Assembly (NCBI GenBank): GCA_916700875.1
Contig: CAKAKS010000060.1
Location: forward strand, 29,606,189 to 29,670,188
Origin: Sebastes aleutianus
Taxonomy: Eukaryota > Chordata > Actinopteri > Perciformes > Sebastidae
Length of the DNA stretch: 64,000 nucleotides
Direction of reading: 5' to 3'
Below, one piece after another: positions 1 through 12,955 of this stretch. The notes under the pieces are model-generated. The model saw nothing but the letters and a program-made list of their open reading frames with translations. It did not search any database and was not told where the DNA came from. The stretch's first letter is position 1. Each line of letters opens with the position of its first letter. A program made the position numbers and the translations under genes.

Positions 1-191
1 GACTATATAATGTATAAGTCAAAGCCTTACCACAAGCCACAAGGAATATTCAGTTGACCTGGTTTATCTTTAGCTTTAAACCACAAGAGCTGATTGCATC
101 ACCATTTGCAGTAAATGTGTCATAGCGGAAGATAGATTATGCATCGTCTGCTTCTGCACTTAAGATTCAAGTCTGCAGAGCTGCTGGTTTC

Positions 192-278
<87 letters not shown>

Positions 279-335
279 CCTACCTACCTACCTACCTACC
301 TACCTACCTACCTACCTACCTACCTACCTATCTAC

Positions 336-371
<36 letters not shown>

Positions 372-452
372 TTATCTACCTACCTACCTACCTACCTACC
401 AACCTACCTATCTACCTATCTACCTATCTATCTATCTATCTATCTATCTATC
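192..452. repeat. (CTAT)n/(CTAC)n compound microsatellite
   Basis: About 260 bp of nearly pure tetranucleotide repeat. CTAT blocks at each end and in the middle are separated by two CTAC blocks (about 277-330 and 376-410). The alternation suggests a point change in one unit that then spread by slippage. Open frames across it (a Tyr-Leu-Ser-Ile repeat) are a by-product of the repeat. Confidence 0.98.
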
Positions 453-465
453 ACAGTATACATTC

Positions 466-755
466 TGTATATCCTTATCCATACAGTAGTCAATGTATGA
501 CCTACAGTAACTTAGAAGTCGGGCGGCACGCTCCCAGTTTGGAGAAGCGACAAGAGCACCGGCGAGGAAGCCCAGCAACGCACTGATGTGGACGGCATGT
601 TAGTTCGGATCCGAAAGTCACATAATAACACCAACAAATTAAATTTAAATTTTAAATTACTGTTTTGGTCAATGGAGTCTGGGGGCTTTGAAGGGAGCAT
701 AGATATCTGCTTCAGTTCCCCATCGGAAAAGTCTGTCTGCTGGCAAGGTAAAGCT
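466..755 (+). repeat. TTAAAGGGATAG-family MITE, 5'-truncated copy
   Basis: Similar to the copy near 45.65 kb: both hold a TTATCCATA-like segment, then a CTACAG box, then a GC-richer box containing CCCAGTTTGGAGAA. The 5' terminus is missing, apparently lost at the microsatellite boundary. The 3' part (GGAGTCTGGGGGCTTTGAAG, then CAGTTCCCC) recurs in reverse complement in the copy at 1.41-1.79 kb. Confidence 0.6.
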
Positions 756-1410
756 GTGCCGATTCGATATGTTGAATATCGTATTGTGATTTTAAGTATT
801 GCCATTCTACCAGTATTGCGATTCGATATTACGATTTATTGGGATTTTTGTTAACTTCTTTAACACTAGACCATGGGGAAAAAGTTGAATCATACACTTC
901 TAGGTACTTTTAATTTTGAAATATCTAAATTCATACAGTAAAAATGTTTGACTTTCAGCATGTATGTAGTCAGAGATGTCCTGAAGTCGAATATATCAGT
1001 CATTGTCAGGAACTATTTATTAAGTTTTTTTTCCAACAACCTAAAAATCAAAAAATAAAAGACATTTCCTCACAAATTAGTGGTATCTTATTTCCATATA
1101 TGTATTTTATATACAGTTCCCTTTGTTAACACCTTATTTTGTTAACCAGATGTAGTCACACGTGTATACTTCCTCTAACTTCTCCAAGGTGGTCTCTAGC
1201 TCTCCCGTCAGCTCCGTTCTCTTTATCTATCCATGGTCAGCTCCATTTGGGTCGTTTGAATTCATTTAACATAAATGTCAGTGTATGGGTGTTCTACAGT
1301 TGTAGCGTCGGCTGATTTGACCACGGAGATGCGAGTGACGGCCGGCTTGACCGCACGTTACCGCAATGTAAGAGTTAGCATGCAGCTTTAGCTGTGATGT
1401 CTAGCTCAGC
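756..1410. other. Unassigned stretch between two MITE copies
   Basis: Contains a short AT-rich GATATTGCGATT-type segment (about 760-850) that resembles the interior of fish hAT-type elements. The rest is unassigned. No credible gene. Confidence 0.5.
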
Positions 1411-1786
1411 TTTTCCTGGCAAGGTGTGAAACCCAAAGGTTTCCATACTTCACTGTATGTGTGTTTACCACTGTGGATGCAGGTTTTTTCCCACGCCCTA
1501 CCTGCTTTACCTCGCCATCAGACAGCCCTTTCCAACGGGGAACTGAAGCCGTTATATCGCTCTCTTCAAAGCCACCAGACTCCTTTGACAAAAACAGTAA
1601 TTCTACCTCGCAGAACACGGAAGTCGCTGGTCTACCGCTAACCTTGATCGGTTAGTTTGTTTGTGTTATTGTGAGACATTCGAATCCGAACTGACGTGGC
1701 GTCCACATCGGTACTCATGTCTGCTTCTCCAAACTGGGAGAAAGTACCTCATAATCTCACTTCTGAAATCTGAACTAACCCTTTAA
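1411..1786 (-). repeat. TTAAAGGGATAG-family MITE, reverse copy
   Basis: On the minus strand it begins TTAAAGGGTTAGTTCAGATT at 1786 and contains the CCCAGTTTGGAGAAGCAGAC box and the segment matching 660-755. It lies opposite to the copy at 466-755, so the two flank about 650 bp as inverted repeats. Confidence 0.65.
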
Positions 1787-4095
1787 GTTATTCCCAAATT
1801 TAGCACAGCCAATGTTGACTCAGCCAGTGCTAGTGTTCACATTATTCATAACCTTATTGATTAGCTACAGTAACTGTGGTAACCTACGTCACTGCTTTTT
1901 GCTCACGGCTGAGTGGGCGTTTCCTTTTGAAAAACCCAGAAAAGGACGCAGCTGGAGTCACCTTTAAATGTGCATTTGGGTTTATCTTTAGCGTCTACGT
2001 ATCAATGTACCTGCCTGAATATTCATGTCTCTCATTTACTGTCTCTTTCTCTCTCAACATCTCTCTCAAATTGAAAGGCAAATCAACAATATGTGCAGTT
2101 AAGTAGAGATGTATCAACATGGAAACGTGTCTAAATCAGTTTCGCAACATGGCATGCAAAACTGTAAATGAAACACTTTGAATGTCCAATCAGACTAACA
2201 GCTGCCACACACTGTCAGTGCAGATGCTCCAAGAGAAAAGACTGGACCTGTCAAAAATAAAATGTAGGTATAACTTGAGTTATTCTTGAACCACTTCAAA
2301 GAAAAGTCATGCAGCAGAGATAAACAAAAACGCTACATTTTGGTTGATATGATGAGCAACAGCGTCCTTGGAGTTGCCTCAAGACTGTTGCTTTTAACAC
2401 TGAGGGACTTCTTGTTGCCAGGAAACATTTGATATGATTTTTCAGTTTTGTTGATAACTGCTGGGAGTGTTGCCCATCAACACTGTTTTAGTTTATCAGC
2501 ACCCGGAGGCTTTGCCAAGAGGGATATCATCTTTGTTACTGTAGGATTTTCATTAGGTCCCTGTTTGTTGTTGTTGTTGTCTGTTGTGTCTGTGGTTGTG
2601 GCTTTTATGGACCGGTTTCTGCTCTTGCTCTGCCCATTCCTTATCACAGTTTTATTAGATTAGATTGCTTTAACTTTTCACATTCCTTCACAAGGTTGAA
2701 AATGTGTTTGGTTGCTTAATAGAAGATTGGGTCGTGTCTTATTACAGGGTTATGGATGGGATTGTGTGATTTAAGTTTTACACATTTAAAACTCAGTCCT
2801 CACACAGGAAATGGAATCAGTATGAGTCACTAAAATCAGTGACTTTGTGCTGTCTGTTGGTAAGTTAGTTGATTTAAAAAACAAATGGTCATCACTGAAA
2901 ATCAAGCTACATTAAGCTAACTGTAGGTAAAGATTGAATTTTAGATATAGAGATAGATGGAGAGACTGACTTACTTACTTACTTACTTACTTTTTTCAAG
3001 GTTGTTTTCATATATGCAATTTACAGTTCGTAATTTACTCACTGCTTACTTACTTACTTGATCCCCAAAGAGGAAATTGCAGTGTTACAGCAGCAATTTA
3101 TATAGATCACAAAAAACGTGCATCATCCACACAAAAAGAGTTAGCTACGAAAAACACTGTATTTATAAACCTCAATATAAATGTTCATACCAACGACTTT
3201 AAACTAGATAAAAGAAAAACAATATACAATAAAATACAATTTTGCATCATTCATTCATTCATGTGACAGAAAGTCTCAGCCCAGTATCCGTACGAATTAC
3301 TATCATATTGGACCTAGAAATTTACATATGATACCAATGTTCAGATCCGATGCAGAAGGTATTGTGCCCTTTGTATCTCTCTCTTTAGTCGCTAAATGCT
3401 CCACTATCACCAGCTAGTCTCTAACTGTGTCTGTCTGCTGTTTGGTGTTGAGCAGGTAGTGTACAGTGGGTTTTTGGAGCTTTTTTTTTGCTGAAAATAG
3501 CTGTCTACTGTGGCCAATAATAGCTCTGTGAGTGAACCAGAACAGTAAAGTTGCAGATGGACACTTAAACAATGAGCTGAAACTCACTTTAAAGCTCTGT
3601 AAAGCTGAGGGGATTAGCAGATTCAGGTGACAATTTGCTGGGGGGTTCATCACTTTGAGCGACCCTTTTCACATTGTCTTTACATTGTCATTTTCAACGT
3701 ATCCTCCGACAACGATTCATTTTATGTTCCGGGTGAAAAGTTATTTCTCATTTTTCGTGCGTTCTCCTGCGGATGTCCAGCAACATGAGCAATCAGAGCA
3801 TCTGCGCAAGCCCCTGCTGTGCAGAATCTGTTTAGGCAACAACACTACTTGTTTAGCTTTAGGAAAGAACGCTTCTTACGTAACTAATGTAGGTGGTGTT
3901 AGTTAAGTATGTAAGTTACGTAACAAAAGTATGGTAAAAGAAATTAATGTTGACTTTTGGTTTCAAACAGGACATGAACAGCAGCCTCCTGGGTGACAAT
4001 GTTTGTTGACCCATCCATCCACCCCAACCTCCTCTCTACACGGACTTTGTCGCTCTTTATACTACGTCACCTGACGTGCTAAGCGGCAACCCTGC
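1787..4095. other. Unassigned noncoding stretch with short simple repeats
   Basis: Holds an (ACTT)n run at about 2971-2992, a shorter one near 3046-3060, and next to the latter ATCCCCAAAGAGGAAATTGC, which resembles the tail of fish LINE fragments (weak). A (GTT)n run lies near 2562-2580. Open frames here are short and show no recognisable domain. Confidence 0.5.
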
Positions 4096-5241
4096 ATGTC
4101 CGGGAACTGCCCATTGTTCCAACAGCCCATTATTCCCAAACCCCAATAATCCGAAAAATGTCCTATTTGTCCGACAGACTGTTCTCCCGTAAACAAACGA
4201 CTATTGTTCCAAAGGCCCATTGCTCCAAAAATACAAACTCTCCGTGCAACGAATAGAAGCACATGGCTAATTATTATGCAAAGTGATGTCATTGGACCTT
4301 CACAATTGTTTTTTTCCTACTGGCGAAGGCATGACCCACCACGCTGCCTCTTATTACTCGTTGCCTTCATTGGTTGGATTGGTTAGGTTTAAGCATGAGG
4401 AACAAGATTAGTTAGGTTTAGGGTAAGAATATCAGGGTAAGACAACCGGAGGCAGAATAGGGCGGGTCATGCCTTAGCCATGTTAGAAAAAAATAATTAT
4501 CACGACCGGGAATAATTAGCCATGTGCTTCTGTTTGTTGCACGGAGAGTGTGTATTTTTGGAATAATGGACGCTTGTTTTTTGGACGGACTGACGGACAA
4601 ATGAGCTTTTGGTAGGGGTGGGGGAAAAATCTATACAGCCTAGTATCGCGATATTTTGCGTGACCATATTGTATTGATATGCAGACATCAAATATCAATC
4701 TTTTATTATATAAATTATTAACTTCTTAACAATCCGATGGCCCACCGGTGGGCCCGGCCGCTATTCTGTCTTTCAGAGGTCGTAGCGGGCTCAGTCTTAA
4801 AGCTAGAGTGACGATATGGTATCATATGAAACGAGAAAACCTAAGGAATCCATTAGTACCAACCATGTCATGCTAGCTTGTCGGAAAGAATGCTCCAAAG
4901 TTACTCTAGATTTTGGAAAAACTGGCATGGCCATTTTCAAAGGCCTCAAGATATGTGAATGAAAACTCTGAACTCTGTTCACTGAGATGAACAAGGTGAA
5001 AACTGTATCTTATTAGATAAAACAGATGTTGACAAACTGCATAATTTGCAGTAGAAAAAAGGTAATAAATAGCAATATATCTTATCGCAATACTCAGCAT
5101 ATCGCAAAATGTTTAAAACTGCTGACATTAGTCGCAATAAGTGATCATATCGTATCGTGGGGCTTTTGGTCCAACGGGACATTTTTCTGACTTATTAGGG
5201 TTTTGGAATAATGGGCCGTCGGAACAATGGCACGGCATGTG
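4096..5241. mobile_element. Foldback (long inverted repeat) element
   Basis: The left arm (about 4096-4345) and right arm (about 4460-4612 continuing at 5162-5241) are imperfect inverted copies. The outer box ATTGTTCC(A/G)AC(A/G)GCCCATT, the box CTCTCCGTGCAACGAA and the box GGCATGACCC(A/G)CC all recur in reverse complement. The right arm is interrupted by a separate hAT-type insertion at 4613-5161. No coding capacity is seen, so this is a non-autonomous foldback element of unassigned superfamily. Confidence 0.7.
4613..5161. mobile_element. hAT-type MITE (TAGGGGTG family) nested in foldback arm
   Basis: It starts TAGGGGTGGGGG, is flanked by the 8-bp direct repeat GCTTTTGG (4605-4612 and 5162-5169), and interrupts an otherwise continuous arm of the foldback element. 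An 8-bp duplication is typical of hAT elements. Compared with the sister copy at 61.8 kb it lacks about 20 bp at the 3' terminus, so the right end is eroded or imprecise. The interior (about 4795-4965) holds a module shared with TAGGGCTGTCAAAG-type elements. Confidence 0.75.
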
Positions 5242-8200
5242 CATGTGCAGTGCATTACTTCTTGTAGATATATGTATGGACTGTGAATGAGAACAGCCTC
5301 TCATTTGATCTATCATTATTACACAAATATCGATTGCAGACGCTTTTATTGCAATAGATTGTATAGACAGTGTAAGTCGAGTCTCTACAAATGCAAAGAG
5401 CAATTAGCTGTAGTTTGCTGAAACAACTCGTGTTTCCTCCTAAATGAAGTGACAGGATTCTGTTTGTACTTTATCAACAGTCATAACAATCGTGCTTTAC
5501 ATTAGGATCATTCGGCTCTTTAGGTTCAACAACGTCTTGCCAAACGTGTGAAGCGTGAGTCTTTTGAAATGTGTTGCTGTTTGCAGAGGAGTCTCTTTAA
5601 AAACGACACATTGTGATTTCACCAGTCCAGGTTTTGCTTAATTCTGCCGGAGGGTGAATTTGCTCCATGCATAAATGTGTTGCTTATAAGACAGACACAA
5701 GATACGCCGCATCCTCATTGATCAGCAGCGTCATGCTAGGTCTGAGTCATTTCCCATCAAATTCGTAGAGATAAATGCGGAACATGGTGTCTTCTATCCA
5801 AACATCCCATGCTTGTATCCACTTGTACTCACCTGCATCCTCTTGATAATGTTGCCTTCACCGCCTATGAGGGCCTTGATGTTGGCTCATTAAATACCCT
5901 TTTCTGCCAGTTATTTAGGCTCCTTTAGCTCACAGTGTGCAGCCATGAATACTGCCTGGGTCTCACCCATGGAGCTAAAGCAGCATAGATTTGTTCATGA
6001 TCCCTTTATTTCCCCATTGCTGTCATCTGAACAACATAAAACAGGCTGTAATTTGACCAGTGTGATTTGGGCTGGTGCTCCTTTGCAACAAACAATCCAC
6101 AGACATTATCGTGTAATGTCGCCCGCCTAATCCACCGCCACACAGAATTCCCTTTGAACTCGCCTGATTGCGAGGCTAATTTTTATTAAGTAATTGCACA
6201 CATTATTTGTGGCAGTCACTGAAGCTTCAAGGAGTCGTTGTGACAAGCGGAGCCCAAGAGCTTAAATTACCAACTCTCTCTACTAGCACGGCTATAATTA
6301 GCCCGAAATTAACAAAAAAAATGTTTTGCTTTAGTTAAATTATTTAAAACATGTGTTTCACTTGTGAAGGCTTAAGTCAATTTGTTGTTTTAAATGCACT
6401 TTTAATTTTTTTTTCAACTTTCGTCTCTTACTGTTGACTGCAGGCTTGTCTTGTTACAGACAGATTGTGTCCAAATAATTCAACATGTGAAAATTGCTGC
6501 ATCATGAAACACACCTTCATTTATTAATGACTCTTTTGGTTTTTTTGATAAACAAAGAAAATAAGCTCTGTTTGTTCAAAAACACATTTTCTCTTTTATT
6601 AAAAGAAGCGCTAAAAGTCTGGTGAAGAGTAATCTGTAGGAAATAGGAAGAGATTTTGGTATCGGAAGCGTTCTGGTTTTACGTTTGTAGAGTAGTATTG
6701 ACTAATCCTGTTGAGCAGGCTTTGGGCGAATGCAGGTAGACAGTCCGTGTGGAGAGCAAAAGAGGCGGAAGGCATTGGCCGAAATGCAATCTGGGAACCC
6801 GCCGGCTATCGTCTGACGATGATTTAGCTTTTAATTGGTTTCAAATTCTTGTAAACGAGCTACTTGTGAAACAATCCAGTCGTACATGTCGTCTCTCAAC
6901 TCCAACTTCAACAACAACTTCAGTCTCGTGTCTCAAGTTGCTAATCAGACTGTAAACAATGAGCAGCGCACGGAAAAGGAACTCTTGGCCCGGATATTCG
7001 CCTGCTACACCGGAACCCCAGAAATATGGCCACTTGCCCCCAGAGGTTTATCCACCTGTTACTGCGATACGTCAACGTCGCCGCCACATACTCGGCGAGA
7101 CAAAAGCACAATAACGTCTACATTTCTCAACCGATTTCAGTGAGTCATTTTATATTCAAGGCTTTATGATCTTACGTGGGGTAAGAAAACATTTGTTTTG
7201 TCTCCTACTACCTACCTACCTTCTATTGAGGTCTTCAAATGAAGCTTTGAATGTCTGTTGTCATATTTTGTGACAGCCATCAGCCTTAAAAAATATTTAA
7301 AAATCCTCGAACAAAATCCTCAATTTGAAAAACAGTTGTCATCAGATTGAATAAGTATTTTTTTTTTTTTTTATCAAATCAACTTTCTTTAATGAGTATA
7401 ACTCTTCAGTGTGTGTCTCCCTTTGTGTACAGTGAGCGGGAGAGCAAACTGGTTTTGACCGCAATGAAAATGCTGTTTTGGAAAGGCTAAACGCCAACAA
7501 ATATGGACTGAAGCAGAATATTTTGTTAGATAAAAACATGAATTTTGGAAATGATTACATCTCTTTTTTTTTTTTTATTAATTTTGACTCTTGGACTTTA
7601 CAGCATTATGGAGTTATTGGAAATGTTTGGATCACACGAGTTGGCAACAATCCTACGCAGCCACTGGAATCTAATTCTACAAATAGTATGATACTAATCA
7701 GTGTTAGATTAATTTCTTAAGAGCACCGCTGCTAAAGCTTCACACGATTATTAATATCCTCTGGTCTTGTGTTTCACTGAGTGCGGGACTTAGCCTCTCC
7801 ACACACTCATACACGGAGCAGAGCAGACAAGAGACAGGCAAAGGGACATGCAAAAAAAAAATATATATTAAAAAGCAATCCAATGTTAATTTAGAAATCA
7901 AATGTCAACGTTATAAATGGAGATTCAAAACTATTCGAACTATTCGGTGTAGCTTTCACATGCAAAACCTTGTTAATCCACTTTCACCAGTGAAAAGTAA
8001 GTAGCTACACTTTGAATGGCCATTTCAGTTGTTGAGTTAATTGCAATCACACAAATATAAAACATTTTCTTGGCTGCTTTGCTTGCTACTTAACCAGAGG
8101 CCTGTTAGCAAACATGACACTTTACATGCATGCATGTGTAGAAGCTCATGTGTAGCAGTATTTAACATTGTGTTGTTTAAAGCGTATCTATATTTTCTTG

Positions 8201-9186
8201 TAAGATATAGTCTATGTAAACAAACAGATGAGGAGCACACAGCTAAGTTCTTGTTATGAAATTCTGTCAAAACTCATTTGCAGAGGAAAGACAATTACAT
8301 TTATAGTTCCCCTAATACCTTTTTTTTTTTATTTTTTTTATAATGTATACATATTCAATAATGCTGATTAGTACAAAATGACAAATACTGTAATGTGTAT
8401 TCCGCATTGACAAAAGTACTAACGCCATTCTTGCCAACCTTAAGGATTTTGAAACCAAAGTGAGGGGTTTGGGGCTCATCCCCCAGGAAAATTTCAGTTT
8501 CACAGACTCTATTTCTTGCTGGTTCTGGTGACTTTTAAAGAATAAGAATAACAAAATATATACACTGCAACATAATTTTTATGGTAAATACTTTTAATTT
8601 TACTTTTAATTCTCAGAAAAGAATACAGAATAACTCGTCCCTCACTGGCATAAACTAATATTCATCAGTCTTCGTTCATTCAGTCATTTTTTTGCCCCGC
8701 TCCTTGGAGACTCTGTGCACGCCGCTGCCCTCTGTGGCCATCTACAAATGCTTTTTGTAGGTAAAAGTGCAGCCAGATGAGGCTCAAGCAGCTCTCTTCC
8801 GCGTCACATGTATGCCAGGAAACGACATTTGGTGTAGCTGTATCGTTGTCTGGGTGGAAACAGTTGACTTTTACTGCACAGTGCCAGAAAAACAGGTTGT
8901 GATAACGAAAAGGAGAAAAGTGTGAAGATTTGACATAAATTGGGATAAATACATGAGAATCGTGACCCCGGGAGGAAACCGGGAAGGGACAATGACAAAC
9001 AGGAGTCTCTCACGGGAAAATCGGGAGGGTTGGCAAGTGTGCATAACGCAGAGGAGCAATGTGGTTCACCTCCAGTTGAGGGAAAAATACACATAAAGAA
9101 AATGTTATTTGCTAATAAAAACTGGCCTCCTAACCAAACTACATCAGCTGTAGCAAGAATCAAACTTGTTACAACATATAGTATAA
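5242..9186. other. Unassigned noncoding stretch
   Basis: AT-rich, with several poly-A/T runs (about 7360, 7565, 8320). At about 7760-7850 a segment containing TTCACTGAGTGCGG resembles the interior of the repeat at 46.33-47.10 kb. A short exon-like segment at 5833-5886 is listed separately. Other open frames are short and have no recognisable domain. Confidence 0.5.
5833..5886 (-). other. Exon-like segment with strong splice donor (weak)
   Basis: On the minus strand 18 codons are open and end at a consensus donor CAG|GTGAGTAC. The peptide IKALIGGEGNIIKRMQ vaguely recalls a KH-domain GxxG loop, but no family can be named. A stop codon lies just upstream and there is no pyrimidine tract for an acceptor. 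This may be a decoy or a piece of conserved noncoding DNA. Confidence 0.15.
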
Positions 9187-9747
9187 AGTACATTATGTCA
9201 ACCTGTTCTTACTCCCAACTCGTCAAATACCGCCGTTTGGTTAAGTGCTCCTTGGTATCGGAGACTGACGCACGGAAGCACCCTTTAGCAACAGTATTTT
9301 TAAAGGCTTTCAACTATCTCCAATGTAAACCCACCCGCAGCGTTATTCGGCGGTCGGAGCAAGTAACGTAGTATTAATAGTCCACTAAGGGCGGGCAGGA
9401 GGGGTGGTGGATGGGTTCAAACAAACACCGGAGACGGGTGTTTGTGTCCCGTGTGAAACTAAAAGTAACTATGACTTATTTTGTCACGTGAGTCAGTGAA
9501 GTTAACGTCAACCACGACCGTTTCCTAACCCTAAATAGGTGGTTGTGTTGCCGAAACCTAACTTCCTGTGGAAATGGAAGTTTAGTTTGAAAAGAAACAT
9601 GTAACGAGCGTATATTGACACGCTGTCCCCGGTCTGTCCAAAAAACCCGCAAGAGGTGAACCCTGCGCGTCAGCCTCCGATGCCGGGGGACACTGACCAA
9701 GCGGCGGTATTTGACGAGTTCGGAGTGAGAATGTGTTGACTATGTAC
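9187..9747. mobile_element. MITE with long terminal inverted repeats
   Basis: The termini are inverted copies. On the left TTCTTACTCCCAACTCGTCA starts at 9206. On the right the reverse complement from 9731 reads TTCTCACTCCGAACTCGTCA. Similarity continues inward for about 80 bp (CGCCG, TTGGT, ATCGGAG, CTGACGC boxes) and outward through GTCAAC and TACAT boxes. The interior carries CCTAACCCTAAA and GTTGCCGAAACCTAAC. There is no coding capacity. Confidence 0.75.
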
Positions 9748-12700
9748 AACTACAAGTCCACAAACACTAATATTACTTATTCGCCATTAGAATAGTTGTG
9801 GTTTTCTGCCGGGTTTGTGTCGTTGTTGGTGAATAAAATGATTCATGGTGACTAATGCGCTAAAATGTCAAAACCAACGTATTGATTGCAGACGGATTAA
9901 TTGAACATGACATTGTTTCTTAGGCGGGGGCGCATTTATGGAAGTTCACCATTTATTAACACAACGTGAGCGACCTGAGGCAATGAGGTAATCTGTTTGG
10001 TTTTTTTTGCACTCTAAATGCAGACTGTGTGTTAAATCCATTTTAAAATAAAAACAAGGCGGGGGAGAAAAACAGCGCCCAGATTCTAATGCAGCTAGAT
10101 TGACAGACAGATAAAAGGGATACAGTAATACAATGACGGCATGACAATCTTGCCACGCATTTTATGGTGACGAATAATCAAAAATCCTTTTATCGATGAC
10201 ACATCAAGGAGCATTTAGTTTATGCTTCGGTTAATCCTATTGACTATTTTGTGATTTCTCTCTCTCTTACTTGTTCCGATGTGCTATATTTGTCTCATAA
10301 ATACAGGATATTTTGGCTTGACAAATTGCTATACAGGCACAATCCTATTAAGGGATGCGGTGTTGTGTTCCCTGCCAGTGACATTCTGTTTGGGTGTTGC
10401 ATTAGACACTATGACTACTGTACTGTGTTGTCATTAATGGATAATAAGAGCATTTTGTATTTTTAGACACTTCTTTCAGCATACCACTATTTTTCATTAT
10501 CCCTAAACAATCCCCGCTGCAGACTTTTGTTGTTCTAATGTGCCACAAGATCCCTTTCATCAATCAATCAATTAATTAATCCTTATTTATCCAGCACTTT
10601 ACTGAAACACGGCGTCTAAAAAGTCCTTTACAAGAGACAAATGAGCAATGAAAACCATGCAGTTGACTCAAAAAAGACGGTGTAGCAGAGAGCCACTTAG
10701 GCTGAATTAATGGACAGCTACTGTAAGAATGATTTTACTGGTCAGGATGAAATGTTGAACACTTTCAAATAATCAAAATACCAGTTATTCTGTGAGCAAC
10801 ATCTGTGAGCTTCAGTTAGTGCCATTTGGTCGAAAAGTAATTTCCAAAATTACATTACACATACAATTACACAAAAAGTAATTACATGAAGGATAGAGGA
10901 ACTATTCCTGTAAACTACTGCAACATTACAGAGTCTGAAATTTAATTTGAATATTAAGCAAATGGTGTAAAAGTGCAGAGCTAAATGCACTTTTAAAACA
11001 GTGATGTGATGTATCCTCAAATTATTCTTGCAATGTCAATGTCTTCATAACTGATGAATGATGTCAAAGACTACAAACGACCTCAACTACAAAAACACAT
11101 ATTTCTCAAAATCAGGTAATTTATTTTGCTTATGGTGGCCTGTAATTGACATAAATGAACATGGTATCAACCAAATTATGTCAAATTCATATGACTAGTG
11201 ACCATTCGGGGCGTGTCCGTTTGGAGCGTGTACCCGTTTGGAGCGTGTACCCGTTCGGAGCGTGTACCCGTTTGGTAGGAGCCGATTGCTTGGCTCCCGG
11301 TATTGCTGCTTGCAGCGTTGGTGGAGCACATGGCCGTTCGGAGCAGGCCGAACGCTTGGCTCCCAGTGTTCTTGAGAGCTGCTCATTGCTTGTTGACTCC
11401 AGGGAAGTTAAAAAGAGTTAGTATATCCAGCATCCAGCAGCAAAACTGAACTGCAGTCAATGAGCTGCGGGGTGTAAGGGTCCACAGACCCCTGAAGCCC
11501 TGTTCGCTTGTTTATTCAAAGGTTATTAATATTGAACCTTTCACGTGTTTAAATCGTACCAACTTGGACACTGCACGTCCTCGGATCCCCAGCAATACAC
11601 CCGCCAATCGTAAAGTCGATCGAATGAACGGTTCTTGAGTTATGCGATGAACATACACACAGACAGAGATTCCTTGTACATCAAAATCTGTTCGCAGGTC
11701 TTGGGCAATACTAGTAAACAAGTTGTATAAAGCCATTTGTGGCTCCATAGGGAGCTGCAAGAAGTCTGATAAATTGCCTCAAGTGATGTCACTTGAGGCA
11801 GCGTCGGTTGGGGCTGAAGACTCCAAGTTTGAAAATTTAAAAAAATCTGGGGCTTTAAAAAGAAGTGAGCTTCCCAGACCTCTGTAGCCCGCTCCTCTTC
11901 TCTGCTTGCGGCTAGTAGCCTGATGCTACATTAGTCGCTATTAGCATAACACACCCGATGCATTGAGGGTAAAATAGGCGCCAGGTTTTGAAAAAGAAGA
12001 AGAATGTATGGAATAAAAAAGACGATATCTCAGATTCTGATGCATCAATTTAGATTTTTTTTTTGTCCATTACAAGTCCGACAATGTTGTATAAATACAA
12101 TAGTTGTATATAGGCTATATATAGTTATAGTAGTGGTGCAACGCTAAATTGATGGAGTACTATTTTAAATACAAGTAGTGTGCTGTGGGTATAAAAGTGA
12201 CATTTTAATACAAGTTAAAGATTACATGGGGAAGGTAATGCCACCAAAATACAGTACCAAGCTTTTAAATGCTAAAATTAAGCCTAAACTCAATTTAACT
12301 TTACTTCCATAAACATGGCATTGCATAAACTTTTCTCTATTTATCCCTTATGTTGTATGAGTGTAACCAAGATATTTGTGTCACCAACACGCAATTTGTG
12401 TTTCAGACTTTGCACATTTCCTGAATTTTATGTTGAATTATTGACACCGTTAACTACAGACTACATGACCCAGAGGTGTGTTAAATAGAAGGGGAAAAAA
12501 AGCACATTACAAACTCTAAAAGCCACATCAGACCAGTGTGCCACCTGCATTTCACTTCAAACTCTCTGCCTCACATTATATCCGTCACAGAAAGTGGAAG
12601 GATGCAGCTGCAGGTGGTTTTGAAGCTGTTGCGGGTAGAAATAAACATCTTGACAGCTTAAAAACCACCCTTGTTGTCTTTGTTATGGCGAATCTGGTCT

Positions 12701-12955
12701 TTAAGGACACTTGGTGACGTTTTGGACTCGTGTCTCGCGCCTGTTTTGACTTGGACCTGTCTGGATAATGTCTTTCGCAAAGAGTAGCCTACAAAAAATG
12801 TAGTTTTAATGATGTCTGGGGGTTTGTTCTCTTTGTAATATGCACAGTTTAAGGAATTCCTTCTGTTAAACACCGAATATATGTCTATGGTTTCAAAGCC
12901 AATTACCACTAGTGCTTTAGAGTTAAAGATAGGCTTTGCACTTCAGTCCTCTTCC
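9748..12955. other. Unassigned noncoding stretch
   Basis: About 3.2 kb with no recognisable gene. It contains (AATC)n-like sequence near 10560-10580, followed by a segment (to about 10640) that resembles truncated fish repeats, and the minisatellite at 11.2 kb. Open frames are all below 90 codons and look random. Confidence 0.5.
11202..11275. repeat. 17-bp minisatellite
   Basis: About four units of CCCGTTTGGAGCGTGTA. Two full copies lie at 11233-11249 and 11250-11266, with degenerate copies on both sides. GTTCGGAGC- and TTGGCTCCC-containing words recur downstream to about 11365, so the array may be the core of a more diffuse GC-rich repeat. The segment is clearly more GC- and CpG-rich than its surroundings. 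Confidence 0.85.

Noticed and set aside
139..489. Open frame of 116 codons rich in Tyr, Leu, Ser and Ile
   Set aside because: Produced entirely by the (CTAT)n/(CTAC)n microsatellite.
6835..7143. 102-codon open frame on the plus strand
   Set aside because: No known domain and no splice or promoter context; fits chance in a 64-kb window.
8804..9193. 129-codon open frame on the minus strand with hydrophobic stretches
   Set aside because: Hydrophobicity follows from T-rich codons; no start context or homologous pattern; partly abuts the MITE at 9.19 kb.
9530..9545. CCTAACCCTAAA, telomere-like
   Set aside because: A single unit inside a MITE; no array of TTAGGG.
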